A DNA stretch of 64,000 nucleotides, taken from positions 1-64,000 of the forward strand of contig JAICOJ010000004.1 of the NCBI GenBank assembly GCA_025930755.1, read 5' to 3'. Shown here one piece after another: positions 48,800-58,100 of this stretch. This stretch comes from Gemmatimonadaceae bacterium. Its GTDB lineage: Bacteria; Gemmatimonadota; Gemmatimonadetes; Gemmatimonadales; Gemmatimonadaceae. The notes below the pieces were generated by a model. It worked only from the letters and a program-made list of their open reading frames with translations. It was not told the origin of the DNA and did no database searches. How positions within the stretch are numbered: the first letter of the stretch is position 1; every line of letters begins with the position of its first letter. The translations under genes and the position numbers were made by a program.

Positions 48800-49885
48800 T
48801 CACTCACGCCAGTCGGCGACGAAGATGTTGGTTTCGCCCTGCTGCGCCGCGTGCCGGTTCGAGGCCCACACGAGCCGTTTACCATCCGGGCTGAACATCG
48901 GAAACGAGTCGAAGTCGGCATGCGTCGTGACGCGCTCGAGGCCGGAGCCATCGAGGTTCACCAGATACAGATCGAAGTCGCGTCCGCGCGGATTGGTGTG
49001 ATTCGAGGCGAAGATGATTCGCCGCCCATCGGGAGTGAAAAACGGCGCGAAGTTGGCGCCGCCCAGGCTGGTGACCTGGCGCTGGTTGGAGCCGTCGGCG
49101 TTCATCACCCAGATCTCCATGCGCGAAGGCCGAACCAGCCCCTGCCCGAGGAGCGCTCTGTACTCGGAGAGAGCGGTCGAATCCGCGGGATGGTGCGCGC
49201 GATACACGATGTGCGATCCATCGGGGGAGAAGAAGGCGCCGCCGTCGTAGCCGGGCGTCGTCGTCAGCCTGCGCACATCGCTCCCGTCGGTGCGCATCGT
49301 GTAGATCTCGAGGTCGCCGTCCTTCGTCGATGTGAAGACGATGCGTGAGCCGTCTGGAGAGAGCGTGCCCTCCGCGGTGTAGGCGTTCCAGTTGGTCAGG
49401 CGGCGCAGCGCGCCGCCGTCGGCGCTCGCGGTGTAGATCTCGAACGGATCCAGCCGCCAGACGTACCCGCGAGAAAAATCCGGACGCGGCGGACAGGCGC
49501 TGTCGGCGTGGTGGGTGGACGAGAAGAAAATGCGGCGGTCGCGGTCGAAGAAATAGCCGCACGTCGTCTTGCCGGCGCCATTCGACACGCGACGCAGATT
49601 GCCGCCGTCGGCGTCCATGACGAACTGCTGGTCGCAGGACCGGCCGTCGCGCGTGGACTGGAAGGTCAGCCGGGTCCCGTCGGCGCTCCAATAGGCTTCA
49701 GCGTTCTCCCCGCCGAAGGTGAGCTGTCGGATGTTCGCCAAGTGGCGCTCACCGGGCTCGGCAGCGCGTATGACTGCAGGCTGGCCGGCCGGCGCGCGGG
49801 GGGCGCGGGAGGCGGGGCTGGTACATGCAGCGACGGCCACCATGAGGGTGGCCGTCGCGATCAACAGAGAGTTGCGTCGGCGCAT
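48800..49885 (-). CDS. TolB-like beta-propeller lipoprotein
   Basis: A 361-residue lipoprotein with C21 after VAVAA. The mature part has several WD40-like PD40 repeats ending in SPDG/SADG turns (YWSADGTRLTFQSTRDG, TLSPDGSRIVFTSTKDG, FFSPDGSHIVYRAHH, FTPDGRRIIFASNH, MFSPDGKRLVWASNR), which build a six-bladed beta-propeller as in TolB. It may act in protein or envelope interactions. It is followed on the minus strand by the SPFH gene and preceded by the S41 protease gene. Confidence 0.85.
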   Translation of the reverse strand: MRRRNSLLIATATLMVAVAACTSPASRAPRAPAGQPAVIRAAEPGERHLANIRQLTFGGENAEAYWSADGTRLTFQSTRDGRSCDQQFVMDADGGNLRRVSNGAGKTTCGYFFDRDRRIFFSSTHHADSACPPRPDFSRGYVWRLDPFEIYTASADGGALRRLTNWNAYTAEGTLSPDGSRIVFTSTKDGDLEIYTMRTDGSDVRRLTTTPGYDGGAFFSPDGSHIVYRAHHPADSTALSEYRALLGQGLVRPSRMEIWVMNADGSNQRQVTSLGGANFAPFFTPDGRRIIFASNHTNPRGRDFDLYLVNLDGSGLERVTTHADFDSFPMFSPDGKRLVWASNRHAAQQGETNIFVADWRE

Positions 49886-49905
49886 GCCGACAATTTAAGC
49901 CACCG

Positions 49906-51540
49906 TCAGCGGGACGCGCGAGCCACGGCGAAGAGATCCTTTTGCGTGTTGCCCTTCTTCATGAGCTCGATTGCCCGCAGAAGCTGCGGATCATCCGGGA
50001 TCTCGCGGCGAGCCGCGGCGGAATCGCCAAAGGCAAACCGCGTCACGAAGTGCGAGAGCCACTTGTCGATCGTCGGACGGGCGGCGTCGAACAGCTGCTT
50101 GTCGACCTCGACCTTCGCCGCGGTGAGCCGACGGTAAAACTCCTCGCGCCATTCGGGCTGCACCTGGAACGTCGGGCTTGAGACGCGCGCCTTGAGCTCC
50201 TGCGCATAGTTCCACAGCGCGATGCGAACCTGCGGCGACTTCGGGCCGATCGCCTTGAGGAACTCCTGCTCACGCGTCGTCACCGTGTCATCGGGAATGA
50301 TGACATCCGGCGTGATGCCGCCACCGCCATACACGATGCGGCCGGCGTCGGAGCGGTAGACGGGACGGTTCTTCTTCACGGCGTCGGTCTCGAGAGAATC
50401 CGGCGGGGTTTCCTCACGCTGCCGAGGGTCGAGCCGCGCCGCGGCCGTGGTGTCGCCGGGCCGGGCGCCGGAGGCCAGAAGCTGCGCGTCGTCCTTCCGC
50501 TCCTTCTGGATGGACCGCCCGACGGGCGTGAACCACTTGGCCGTCGTGAGCTTCAGCGCGTAGCCCCCTTCGAGAGGGAAGACCGTCTGCACGAGCCCCT
50601 TCCCGAACGAAGTCGTTCCGACGACGAGGGCCCGGTCGTGATCCTGAAGTGCGCCGGCGACGATCTCCGACGCCGACGCGGTGTAGCCATCGACGAGGAC
50701 CACGAGCGGCATGTTCGGCATCTTCGGCTTGCCTTTCGCGACGAACTGCTGCGACATCATGCCGCGTCCGCGAACGCTCGCGATCTGATCGCCACCCTCG
50801 AGGAAGATGTCGGCGACCGCGAGGCCCTGGTCGAGGATGCCGCCGGGATTCCCGCGAAGATCGATGATGACTCCGTTCGCGCCTGCCTTGAGCATCTGAT
50901 CGACGCTCGATTCCAGCTCCTCACCCGCGCTCTCGTTGAACGATTGCAGGGGGATGTACCCGATCTTGTTCTCGAGCAGGAGCGCGTAGGGCACGGCCGG
51001 AATGTGAATCGTCGCTCGCGTGAGGCGATGCGAGATCACTTCCGTCACGCCGGGCCGGACGAAGCGCACGTTGACCTGAGTGCCCGGCGTGCCGATCAAC
51101 GCGTTGGAGACCTGCTCGGTGGACCACCCGCGGGTGGAGGCGGTGTCCACCTGCACGATGCGATCGCCTTCCTGAATTCCGGCTGCTTCCGCCGGAGTGT
51201 TGGGGAAGACCTGGACGACGGTGATCACGCCATCCTGATCCTCGATCCGCATCCCGATCCCGCCGTAGCGTCCCGTGGAATTCGTGGAGAAGCGCTGGAG
51301 CTGCTTCGGCGTCAGGAGCTCCGAGTACGGATCTTCGAGCTCCTCGACGAGACCGCGCGCCGCTTTTTCATAGAGCGCCGCGTTATCGACGGTGTCGACG
51401 AACCGGTCGGCAACGAGCGAAAGAACCTGATCGAACAGCCGTGCGCCGTCACGCGTCGCGTGATCCTGAATGACGAACCCGCCGACGAGGGCGGGTGCGA
51501 CGACAACTGCGATCAGGGAGAGCTTCCGGAAGCGATTCAT
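49906..51540 (-). CDS. ctpA: S41 C-terminal processing protease
   Basis: A 544-residue periplasmic serine protease of the Prc/CtpA family. Residues 1-25 are a signal anchor, a PDZ domain lies near residues 95-175 (IGMRIEDQDGVITVVQVFPN), and the catalytic domain spans 180-400 with Ser in TASASE (S291 or a close neighbour) and Lys in SFGKG (K314). The LRGNPGG motif is present near 229. Residues 400-544 are a C-terminal extension with DXXIPDD and helical regions. It degrades or matures periplasmic proteins. ATG at 51540. Confidence 0.9.
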   Translation of the reverse strand: MNRFRKLSLIAVVVAPALVGGFVIQDHATRDGARLFDQVLSLVADRFVDTVDNAALYEKAARGLVEELEDPYSELLTPKQLQRFSTNSTGRYGGIGMRIEDQDGVITVVQVFPNTPAEAAGIQEGDRIVQVDTASTRGWSTEQVSNALIGTPGTQVNVRFVRPGVTEVISHRLTRATIHIPAVPYALLLENKIGYIPLQSFNESAGEELESSVDQMLKAGANGVIIDLRGNPGGILDQGLAVADIFLEGGDQIASVRGRGMMSQQFVAKGKPKMPNMPLVVLVDGYTASASEIVAGALQDHDRALVVGTTSFGKGLVQTVFPLEGGYALKLTTAKWFTPVGRSIQKERKDDAQLLASGARPGDTTAAARLDPRQREETPPDSLETDAVKKNRPVYRSDAGRIVYGGGGITPDVIIPDDTVTTREQEFLKAIGPKSPQVRIALWNYAQELKARVSSPTFQVQPEWREEFYRRLTAAKVEVDKQLFDAARPTIDKWLSHFVTRFAFGDSAAARREIPDDPQLLRAIELMKKGNTQKDLFAVARASR

Positions 51541-51607
51541 GGGACTGCCGTCAGAGGTGAGGAGGCTACGTCTCCTTAAATACGATCGAGACAGGGGGAG
51601 GTTCCGC

Positions 51608-51793
51608 TTACCCGCTCATTCCGCCGGAGCCTTCTTCCGTCCCGCCCTGCCAGAGCGATCGCCAGGCCATCTCGCGCCCTTTGCGGAACCCCTTCTGCGT
51701 GAGCTTCACCCCTTCGGGGGAGATCGTCACGGTGTAGGGCTGTCCATCGATGTCAATTTCGCGCTTGAGCGTCTTGTCGAGTTTCGTGGTCAT
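51608..51793 (-). CDS. Small conserved basic protein
   Basis: A 61-residue protein: KLDKTLKREIDIDGQPYTVTI, then SPEGVKLTQKGFRKGREMAW and a Gly-rich tail. The pattern is a short beta-hairpin followed by a Lys-rich segment, possibly a small beta-barrel or DNA-binding motif. No function can be stated. It has no signal peptide. Confidence 0.6.
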   Translation of the reverse strand: MTTKLDKTLKREIDIDGQPYTVTISPEGVKLTQKGFRKGREMAWRSLWQGGTEEGSGGMSG

Positions 51794-51831
51794 TGCGAGC
51801 GGAGCTCCGGTTTCGGAAAAAGGTGGTCATC

Positions 51832-51986
51832 GAATGAGGAACGAGGGACGAGGAACGAGGAAGTTGATTGAATGGCTTCCTCAGGGGAAGCCTATCCGGG
51901 GGCAACCCTTTTCCCCCGTTGCACTTCCTCGGTCCTCGCCGCTCGTTCCCTCGTTGTCCCCCGCAATCCGCATTCCGCTTTCCGCC
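51832..51986 (-). repeat. Two heptamer arrays with inverted arms downstream of the Rep-like gene (locus E)
   Basis: Left units GAACGAG/GGACGAG (51832-51866) pair with 51924-51947 (21 of 24 bases complementary). Between them lie two hairpins, GGCTTCC/GGAAGCC (51874-51880 with 51886-51892) and GGGGG/CCCCC (51898-51902 with 51913-51917), so the fold is again Y-shaped. A second array GCAATCC, GCATTCC, GCTTTCC follows at 51963-51983, immediately before the 3' end of the minus-strand Rep-like gene. Confidence 0.85.
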
Positions 51987-51996
51987 TTAGAGGCCC

Positions 51997-52848
51997 TCAG
52001 GCCGCCCTCGAGGCCAGGACATAGTCGACGTACCACTGCCTCTTTTGCTGCCGGACGGCCACGTCCCGGAGGAGTCCGGCCTCGATGAGCATCTCGTGGG
52101 CGGGCTGCAGCACGCGCTGGAGGTGCGAGGGGTACCGCTGTGTGAGTGGGAGCTGAAGCGCGAGCTGCTCCAGGCCGACGCGCCACGTTACCGTACCTTC
52201 GACGCGGGCGACCTCGAGCAGGCGGTAGAGTCGGCGAGCAACGGGGGAGGAGAGCTCGAGGTAGTGATTGGCGGACAGGGAAACGGTGTGCCCCGCGTTC
52301 ACGTTGGCGCGTATCAGCGGGGACAGCGCGACCCGAGCGACGCCCGGCTCCGAGACCGTCAGGGTCGGGAAGAGCGTGAGCTGGTCGCGGTCGGCCCCCC
52401 GGCGCCGATCGATCGAGACGGCGGTGAGCAGGGGGAAAGCGGCGTCGATCGCTTCACCAGCAGTGGCGCTCCAGTAAGCGGCCTGCGACTCGAGAGTGGT
52501 CCGCTCGAGCCGCATGAGCGCCGAGCGCAACTGCTCGTAGGTGCGTCCATCGACGCGGCGTCCCATCGAGCGCAGGAACGCATGGAGTGTGAATGTGATG
52601 ACCCCGTCGTCGGGGCAGCTGGCTTCGTTCCACCGGTGCCAGAGCTCGACGTAGACGTCCTGGTCGAAGGTTCCGGGGAGGCGGTCGCCAGGACTCGGCA
52701 GCACACGCCACCGTCCCCCCGCCGGCGGCTCGTACGCGATGACGGAATCCTCAGCGGAATCACTCAGCCGGAAGAGCGGAAGCGCTTCGAGCGAGCGATC
52801 GAGGACGATCGTTCGCGCGCCGGTTCGGCGTCGTGCCGCGAGGGACAT
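51997..52848 (-). CDS. Plasmid-type replication initiator-like protein
   Basis: A 283-residue protein resembling the replication initiator protein A family. LPLFRLSDSAEDSVIAYEP, then VLPSPGDRLPGTFDQDVYVELWHRW, VITFTLHAFLRSMGRR, TYEQLRSALMRLERTTLESQ and LSSPVARRLYRLLEVARVEG give a two-winged-helix pattern. Such proteins bind iterons at plasmid origins. No iterons are seen here and the neighbours are ordinary chromosomal genes, so it may be a domesticated or transferred copy. It is enclosed by inverted heptamer arrays on both sides. ATG at 52848. Confidence 0.68.
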   Translation of the reverse strand: MSLAARRRTGARTIVLDRSLEALPLFRLSDSAEDSVIAYEPPAGGRWRVLPSPGDRLPGTFDQDVYVELWHRWNEASCPDDGVITFTLHAFLRSMGRRVDGRTYEQLRSALMRLERTTLESQAAYWSATAGEAIDAAFPLLTAVSIDRRRGADRDQLTLFPTLTVSEPGVARVALSPLIRANVNAGHTVSLSANHYLELSSPVARRLYRLLEVARVEGTVTWRVGLEQLALQLPLTQRYPSHLQRVLQPAHEMLIEAGLLRDVAVRQQKRQWYVDYVLASRAA

Positions 52849-52890
52849 GGAGACAAACTGGACTCCGCAGGGTGGAGAGTCCAGTGATCG

Positions 52891-52968
52891 GATTGCGGAT
52901 GGCGGACGGCGGATTGAGGACGACGTGCTACTAATCGGTCACAATCAGCAATGCGCACTCCGCAATTC
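52891..52968. repeat. Heptamer arrays upstream of the Rep-like gene (locus F)
   Basis: Units GATTGCG, GATGGCG, GACGGCG, GATTGAG (52891-52918) are followed after 28 bases by GCAATGC, GCACTCC, GCAATTC (52947-52967), partly complementary. The right part ends three bases before the stop of the minus-strand SDR gene. The same GCNNTCC family of units occurs at 51963-51983 on the other side of the Rep-like gene, in the opposite sense. Confidence 0.82.
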
Positions 52969-52970
52969 GT

Positions 52971-53687
52971 CTACCCTAACGCGATCACCTGTCCTGTCAT
53001 CGGCTTCGACGCGTCCGAGCACAACCACGCGACCATGCGCGCCACATCTTCACGCTCCACGTACCGCGCGTCGCTTCCCATGGTCTTCTCGTTCGCCGCG
53101 GTACGGATCGAGATGGGGGCAAGGGCGTTCGCACGGACGCCATTCGCACGCTCTTCCTCCGCAATCGCGCGCATGAGCGTGAGCACGCCGCTCTTCGCGG
53201 TGACATAGGCGGCCATGTTCGCGACGGACGCGCCGGGAAGCGCGGAGGCCGATCCGAAGAACACGAACGCTCCGTGCGCAGCGCGAACCAAGGGGAGAAA
53301 TGCGCGCGCCGTGAGCGCGGCCGTCGTCAGGTTGAGCGCCAGCTGCTTCTGCCACACGGCGGGTGCGCTGTCGGCGACGCTCGACATCCCAAAGCCACCC
53401 GCGAGGTGCACGAGGGCATCGAGCCGGTTGTCGTAGCTCGACGCGATGGTCTCGGCGAGGGTTTGAACGGCGCCCTCATTGGTGAGGTCGCACGCAAATG
53501 CGTCCGCCCGCGCCCCGCGCGCGCGGAGCGCGGCGGCGCGGGCCTCGGAGGCATCGCTCAACAAGTCGACGGCAGCGATGACCGCCCCCGCGTCGGCCAG
53601 AGCGGCGGCGACGGCCTCGCCGACCTGCCCTTCTCGTCCAATCCCGGTGACGAGCACCGACCGACCGGACAACGGTCTGTGATCCAT
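52971..53687 (-). CDS. Short-chain dehydrogenase/reductase
   Basis: A 238-residue Rossmann-fold oxidoreductase. The nucleotide-binding motif GIGREGQVGEAVA lies near residue 14, the catalytic Ser near SASALPG, and YVTAKSG gives the YxxxK pair. The C-terminal region (SDASKPMTGQVIALG) is typical. Cofactor preference and substrate are unknown. ATG at 53687 (MDHRPLSGRS) is chosen; the frame is open farther upstream. The stop is adjacent to heptamer locus F. Confidence 0.88.
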   Translation of the reverse strand: MDHRPLSGRSVLVTGIGREGQVGEAVAAALADAGAVIAAVDLLSDASEARAAALRARGARADAFACDLTNEGAVQTLAETIASSYDNRLDALVHLAGGFGMSSVADSAPAVWQKQLALNLTTAALTARAFLPLVRAAHGAFVFFGSASALPGASVANMAAYVTAKSGVLTLMRAIAEEERANGVRANALAPISIRTAANEKTMGSDARYVEREDVARMVAWLCSDASKPMTGQVIALG

Positions 53688-53803
53688 GGCGGGAAACGAT
53701 GGGATTCCGGACGTAAAGCGCAAGCACGGATATTGAGTGGCAGTACGGTGACGGCTATGCTCTCGTGCGTCGCGACGGCCGCCATTCCTTTCGACTCGAT
53801 ACC

Positions 53804-55099
53804 GTGAGCGCTCTCAAGACCACCGGGGTCATTACCGCGGGCATTCTTCTTCTCGGGTTCTCGTGCGTCGGCGTGCTCTATCTGACCCGCGGCACGCCGG
53901 TGTCGTCGGTCAAAACGTTCGGTCAGGTGCCCCCTCCCGGGGTCCTCGATCCGCTTTTTCGTCGCACCATCGAGCTGCTCGCGGGAATGACGATGCAGGA
54001 CGGGAACGACGTGGAAGTGCTCGTCAACGGGGATCAGACCTATCCGCGGCTGTGGGCCGATCTCCGGTCGGCCCGTCAGACGATCACGCTGCAGATGTAC
54101 TACGGCAATCCGGGAAAGGTCGCGGATACCGTCAAGAGCATTCTGATCGAGCGCGCACGGGCGGGGGTTCGCGTGCTCTTTCTGCATGACGCGATCGGCT
54201 CGCAGAATCTGAAAGAACAGTGGCAGGACAGTCTGCGCGCCGCGGGGGTGCAGGTGGCGGTATTCCGGCCGCCACGATGGTATCAGCTCGACAAGGCGGG
54301 CCATCGCTCACATATCCGCGTGGTCGTTATCGATGGCCACATCGGCTACACCGGTGGCTTCGGCATCGACGACAAATGGCTGGGCGACGGCCGAACCAAC
54401 GGGAGCTGGCGCGATACCAACGTTCGCTTCCTGGGTCCCGCCGTGATGCAGCTTCAAGCCGCGTTCGCGGCCGGCTGGGCGGAAGCGACCGGAGAGCTGA
54501 TCACCGGTCAGCTCTTCTTTCCGATCGAGGAATTCCGGAGTGACGGCGACGACTTCGGTGCCTTGCTGCACATGGCGCCGACCATCGGCAGCACGCCCGC
54601 CGAACGCTTCCTCGCACTCTCGATCGAGGCAGCGCGCCGCACGCTGTACATCGCGAACTCGTATTTCGTGCCGGACGATGACTTTCGCCGCATGCTGGTG
54701 GCGGCTGCACGGCGCGGCGTGGATGTCCGCATCCTGACCGCCAGCGACAAGACCGACATCAAGACGACGTGGTATGCCGGCCGGAAGCGCTACGAGGAGC
54801 TGCTGGAAGGAGGCGTCCGCGTCTACGAGTACGCGCCGACGATGATGCACGCGAAGACGTTCGTCATCGATGGCGTCTGGAGCACGGTCGGCACGATGAA
54901 CTTCGACAACCGGTCGCTCGCCTACAACGACGAGTCCAACCTCGTCACCTTCGATCGACGGGTCGGGGCCACGATGGACTCGATCTTCCTCGAGGACCTC
55001 GAGCACTCGACGGAGATCAAGCTGGAGACGTTCCGCCGTCGTCCCTGGCATCAGAAGGTCTTCGAGAGCGGCGCGAACATCCTGTCGCGCCTCCTGTGA
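53804..55099 (+). CDS. Phospholipase D-family protein (cardiolipin synthase-like)
   Basis: A 431-residue membrane protein with one N-terminal membrane segment (GVITAGILLLGFSCVGVLYL) and two PLD domains. The second HKD motif is complete: H349, K351 and D356 (MMHAKTFVIDG). The first is HIRVVVID at 170-177, where the expected Lys at position 172 is Arg; such a change usually lowers or abolishes catalysis but may be tolerated. The spacing and the IGYTGGFGIDDKWLG region match cardiolipin synthases. GTG 53804 is preferred; GTG 53765 is an alternative. The helicase gene follows after 31 bases. Confidence 0.85.
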   Translation: MSALKTTGVITAGILLLGFSCVGVLYLTRGTPVSSVKTFGQVPPPGVLDPLFRRTIELLAGMTMQDGNDVEVLVNGDQTYPRLWADLRSARQTITLQMYYGNPGKVADTVKSILIERARAGVRVLFLHDAIGSQNLKEQWQDSLRAAGVQVAVFRPPRWYQLDKAGHRSHIRVVVIDGHIGYTGGFGIDDKWLGDGRTNGSWRDTNVRFLGPAVMQLQAAFAAGWAEATGELITGQLFFPIEEFRSDGDDFGALLHMAPTIGSTPAERFLALSIEAARRTLYIANSYFVPDDDFRRMLVAAARRGVDVRILTASDKTDIKTTWYAGRKRYEELLEGGVRVYEYAPTMMHAKTFVIDGVWSTVGTMNFDNRSLAYNDESNLVTFDRRVGATMDSIFLEDLEHSTEIKLETFRRRPWHQKVFESGANILSRLL

Positions 55100-55130
55100 C
55101 ACGGTCCCGCCCCCGCCGGACCACGCGCGT

Positions 55131-58100
55131 GTGAGCGCCCGCGGCGCGTCCGCGCTGCGCACCTTTCATCCGCTGGTGCGCGCGTGGTTCACCGAGACGT
55201 TAGGCTCGCCGAGCGAGCCGCAGCGGCAGGGGTGGCCGGCGATCGCGAGTGGTGACCACACGCTGGTTCTCGCGCCCACCGGAACGGGCAAGACGCTGGC
55301 CGCCTTTCTGTGGGAGCTCAACGCGCTCATCGTCGACGGACTCGCCGACCCGCTGCCCAACGCGATTCGCATCCTCTACGTCTCGCCGCTCAAGGCGCTG
55401 AACAACGACATCCAGCGAAATCTCGAGCGGCCGCTGGCGGATCTCCGGCAGCGGTTCGAGCACGCCGGGAAGGTGTTTCCCGACATTCGTGTCGCGGTTC
55501 GAACCGGGGATACCTCCGCCTCGGCACGTGCGCGGATGCTGCGAAAGACTCCGCACATCCTGATCACGACGCCGGAATCGCTCAACATCCTGCTGACGAG
55601 CACCCGGGGTCGCGGGATGTTCTCCGACGTGCGCGTGGTGATCGTGGACGAGATTCACGCGGTCGCGGGGACCAAACGAGGCGTGCACCTCGCGTTACAG
55701 CTCGAGAGACTGGAGGCGCTGACCGGACGGGCGCCGCAGCGCATCGGCCTTTCCGCAACGGTGAGACCGGTGGGCGAGATTGCCTGGTTCCTGGCGGGCA
55801 CGAGCGCTGCTCAGAGGGTCCCCGAGGATCGAGGAAGGGGAAACGACGCTCGACGTGACGACCGTCCGGCGGGCGTACGAGTCGTCGATTGCGGACTCGT
55901 CAAGCAGCTCGACATCGCGGTGCGCGCGCCCGTGCCCGACCTGGCGAACGTCGGCGGCAGCGTCTGGCCGAAGGTCATCCCGCTCGTGCTCGAGCGCGTC
56001 CGGGAATCCCGAACCACGCTCGTCTTCGTCAACAATCGCGCGCAGGCCGAAAAGATCGCCGCGCGGCTGAATGCGCTCGCGGAGGAGGAGATCGCGCAGC
56101 CGTACCACGGCTCGCTCGCCCGTGAGCGTCGCCTGAAACTCGAGCTCGCCCTCAAGGCGGGAGAATTGCGGGCGCTGGTCGCGACGAGCTCGCTCGAGCT
56201 CGGCATCGACATTGGATCGGTCGATCTGGTCATTCAGCTTCAGTCGCCGAAGCGTGTCACCTCCGGGCTGCAGCGCATTGGCCGCGCCGGCCACACCCTT
56301 GGCGAAACGAGCCGAGGCGTGCTCGTTCCGACCTTCCGTGACGACCTGGTGGAGATCGTCGCGATCGCCGAAGCCATGCGCGAAGGCGACGTCGAGCCGA
56401 CGATCGTGCCTCAGAACGCGCTCGACGTGCTCGCACAAACCATCACGGCGATGGTGTCAGTGGACGACTGGCGCGCGGACGACCTGTTCGCGCTCGTCCA
56501 GCGCGCGTACCCGTACCATCGACTGACGCGCGCGGTATTCGACGAAGTCGTGTCCATGCTCGCCGGAAAGTACCCGTCTGACATCGCCGGCGAGCTCGAG
56601 GCGCGAATCACCTGGGACCGGGTGAACGGCGTGATCACGGGATCGCGAGCGAGCCGCATGCTGGCGGTGATCTCCGGCGGAATGATTCCCGATCGGGGAC
56701 TGTACGCCGTCACGCTCCCCGATCGCACTCGTCTCGGCGAGCTGGATGAGGAATTCGTACACGAATCGCGCGTCGGCGACGTCTTCCAGCTCGGCTCGTC
56801 GACCTGGCGGATCGCGACCATCGAGCGCGATCGCGTGATTGTGCACCCCGCGCCGGGCGCGCCCGCGCGAATGCCCTTCTGGCACGGTGAGTACGGCGCG
56901 CGCGCCGTGGGAATGGCGCGTCGCGTGGGCGCGGTGCGAAGACTCGAGACGCCGTCAGCGACGTCACCGGGCGCCTCGAACGTCTCGGTGGATGAAGCCT
57001 CGAGGACATCGCTCGAGCACTACGTCGCGGAGCAGCGCGCGGCGACCGGGGCCGTGCCTGACGAGCGCACCATCGTCGTCGAGTACTTTCGCGATGACCT
57101 CGGGGCATGGCGGATCGTACTGCACTCGATCTTTGGCGGTCGGGTGAACGCGCCGTGGGGGATGGCGCTCGCGCAACGGCTCCGGGAGGCGCTCACCGCG
57201 AGCATGTCGGGCCCGTCGGAGCCGGGAGTGACGCGGATCGACATTCAGGTGCAGACCACCGACGATGGTGTCATGCTCCGGCTGCCCGATCTCGGCGGGG
57301 CGCCGCCGGTGGACCGCGTGCTCGGGCTCACGGCGGATGAGGCCCGGCGACGCGTCATCGAGGAGGTGGGCACCACCTCGCTCTTCGGGGCGCGCTTCCG
57401 CATGAACGCGGCGCGTGCGCTCCTCCTGCCTCGCGGAACCGCTCGGCGGCGCATGCCACTCTGGTTGCAGCGCCTCAAGGCCGCGGACCTGCTGGAGACG
57501 GTTCGTTCGTGGCCGGAGTTCCCGATCCTGGTCGAGACTTATCGCGAAGTGCTTCGCGACGCGTTCGATCTCGAGGCGTTGCTCGATGTCCTGAAGGAGA
57601 TCGCCGCCGGCCGCATCGCGGTGCGCGTCGTGGAGACGGCGCAACCATCGCCGTTCGCGGCCAGCCTCCAGTTCGGGTTCGTCATGGACTGGCTCTACGG
57701 CGATGATACCCCGAGAGCCGAGCGCCGTGCAGCGCTCCTCGCCGTCGATCGGGCCCTGCTCGACGATGTCATGCTGGTGGAAGGCGCTGACGACGACCTT
57801 CGCGAGGCGATCGAGGCGCTGCTGGCCATCCGACGGGGGACGGCGCCGCATCGTCGCGCCCGCAGCGCGGATGAGCTGGCGCAGCTCATCGATCGCGCCG
57901 GCGATCTCACCGCCGTGGAGGTTCGCGAGCGCATCGCCGAGCCGGGGGACTGGAAGCGGGGCGATCCGCTCGATGAGCTTCTGGAAACCGGGCGCGTCAT
58001 CGCCGTTCCGGTCGTGACCCAACGCGCTCGCGAGTGGCGGTTCATCCTGACCGAGGATTATCCCCGGTTTGCGGCGGCCCTTGGCACGGAGTCGTTAGGT

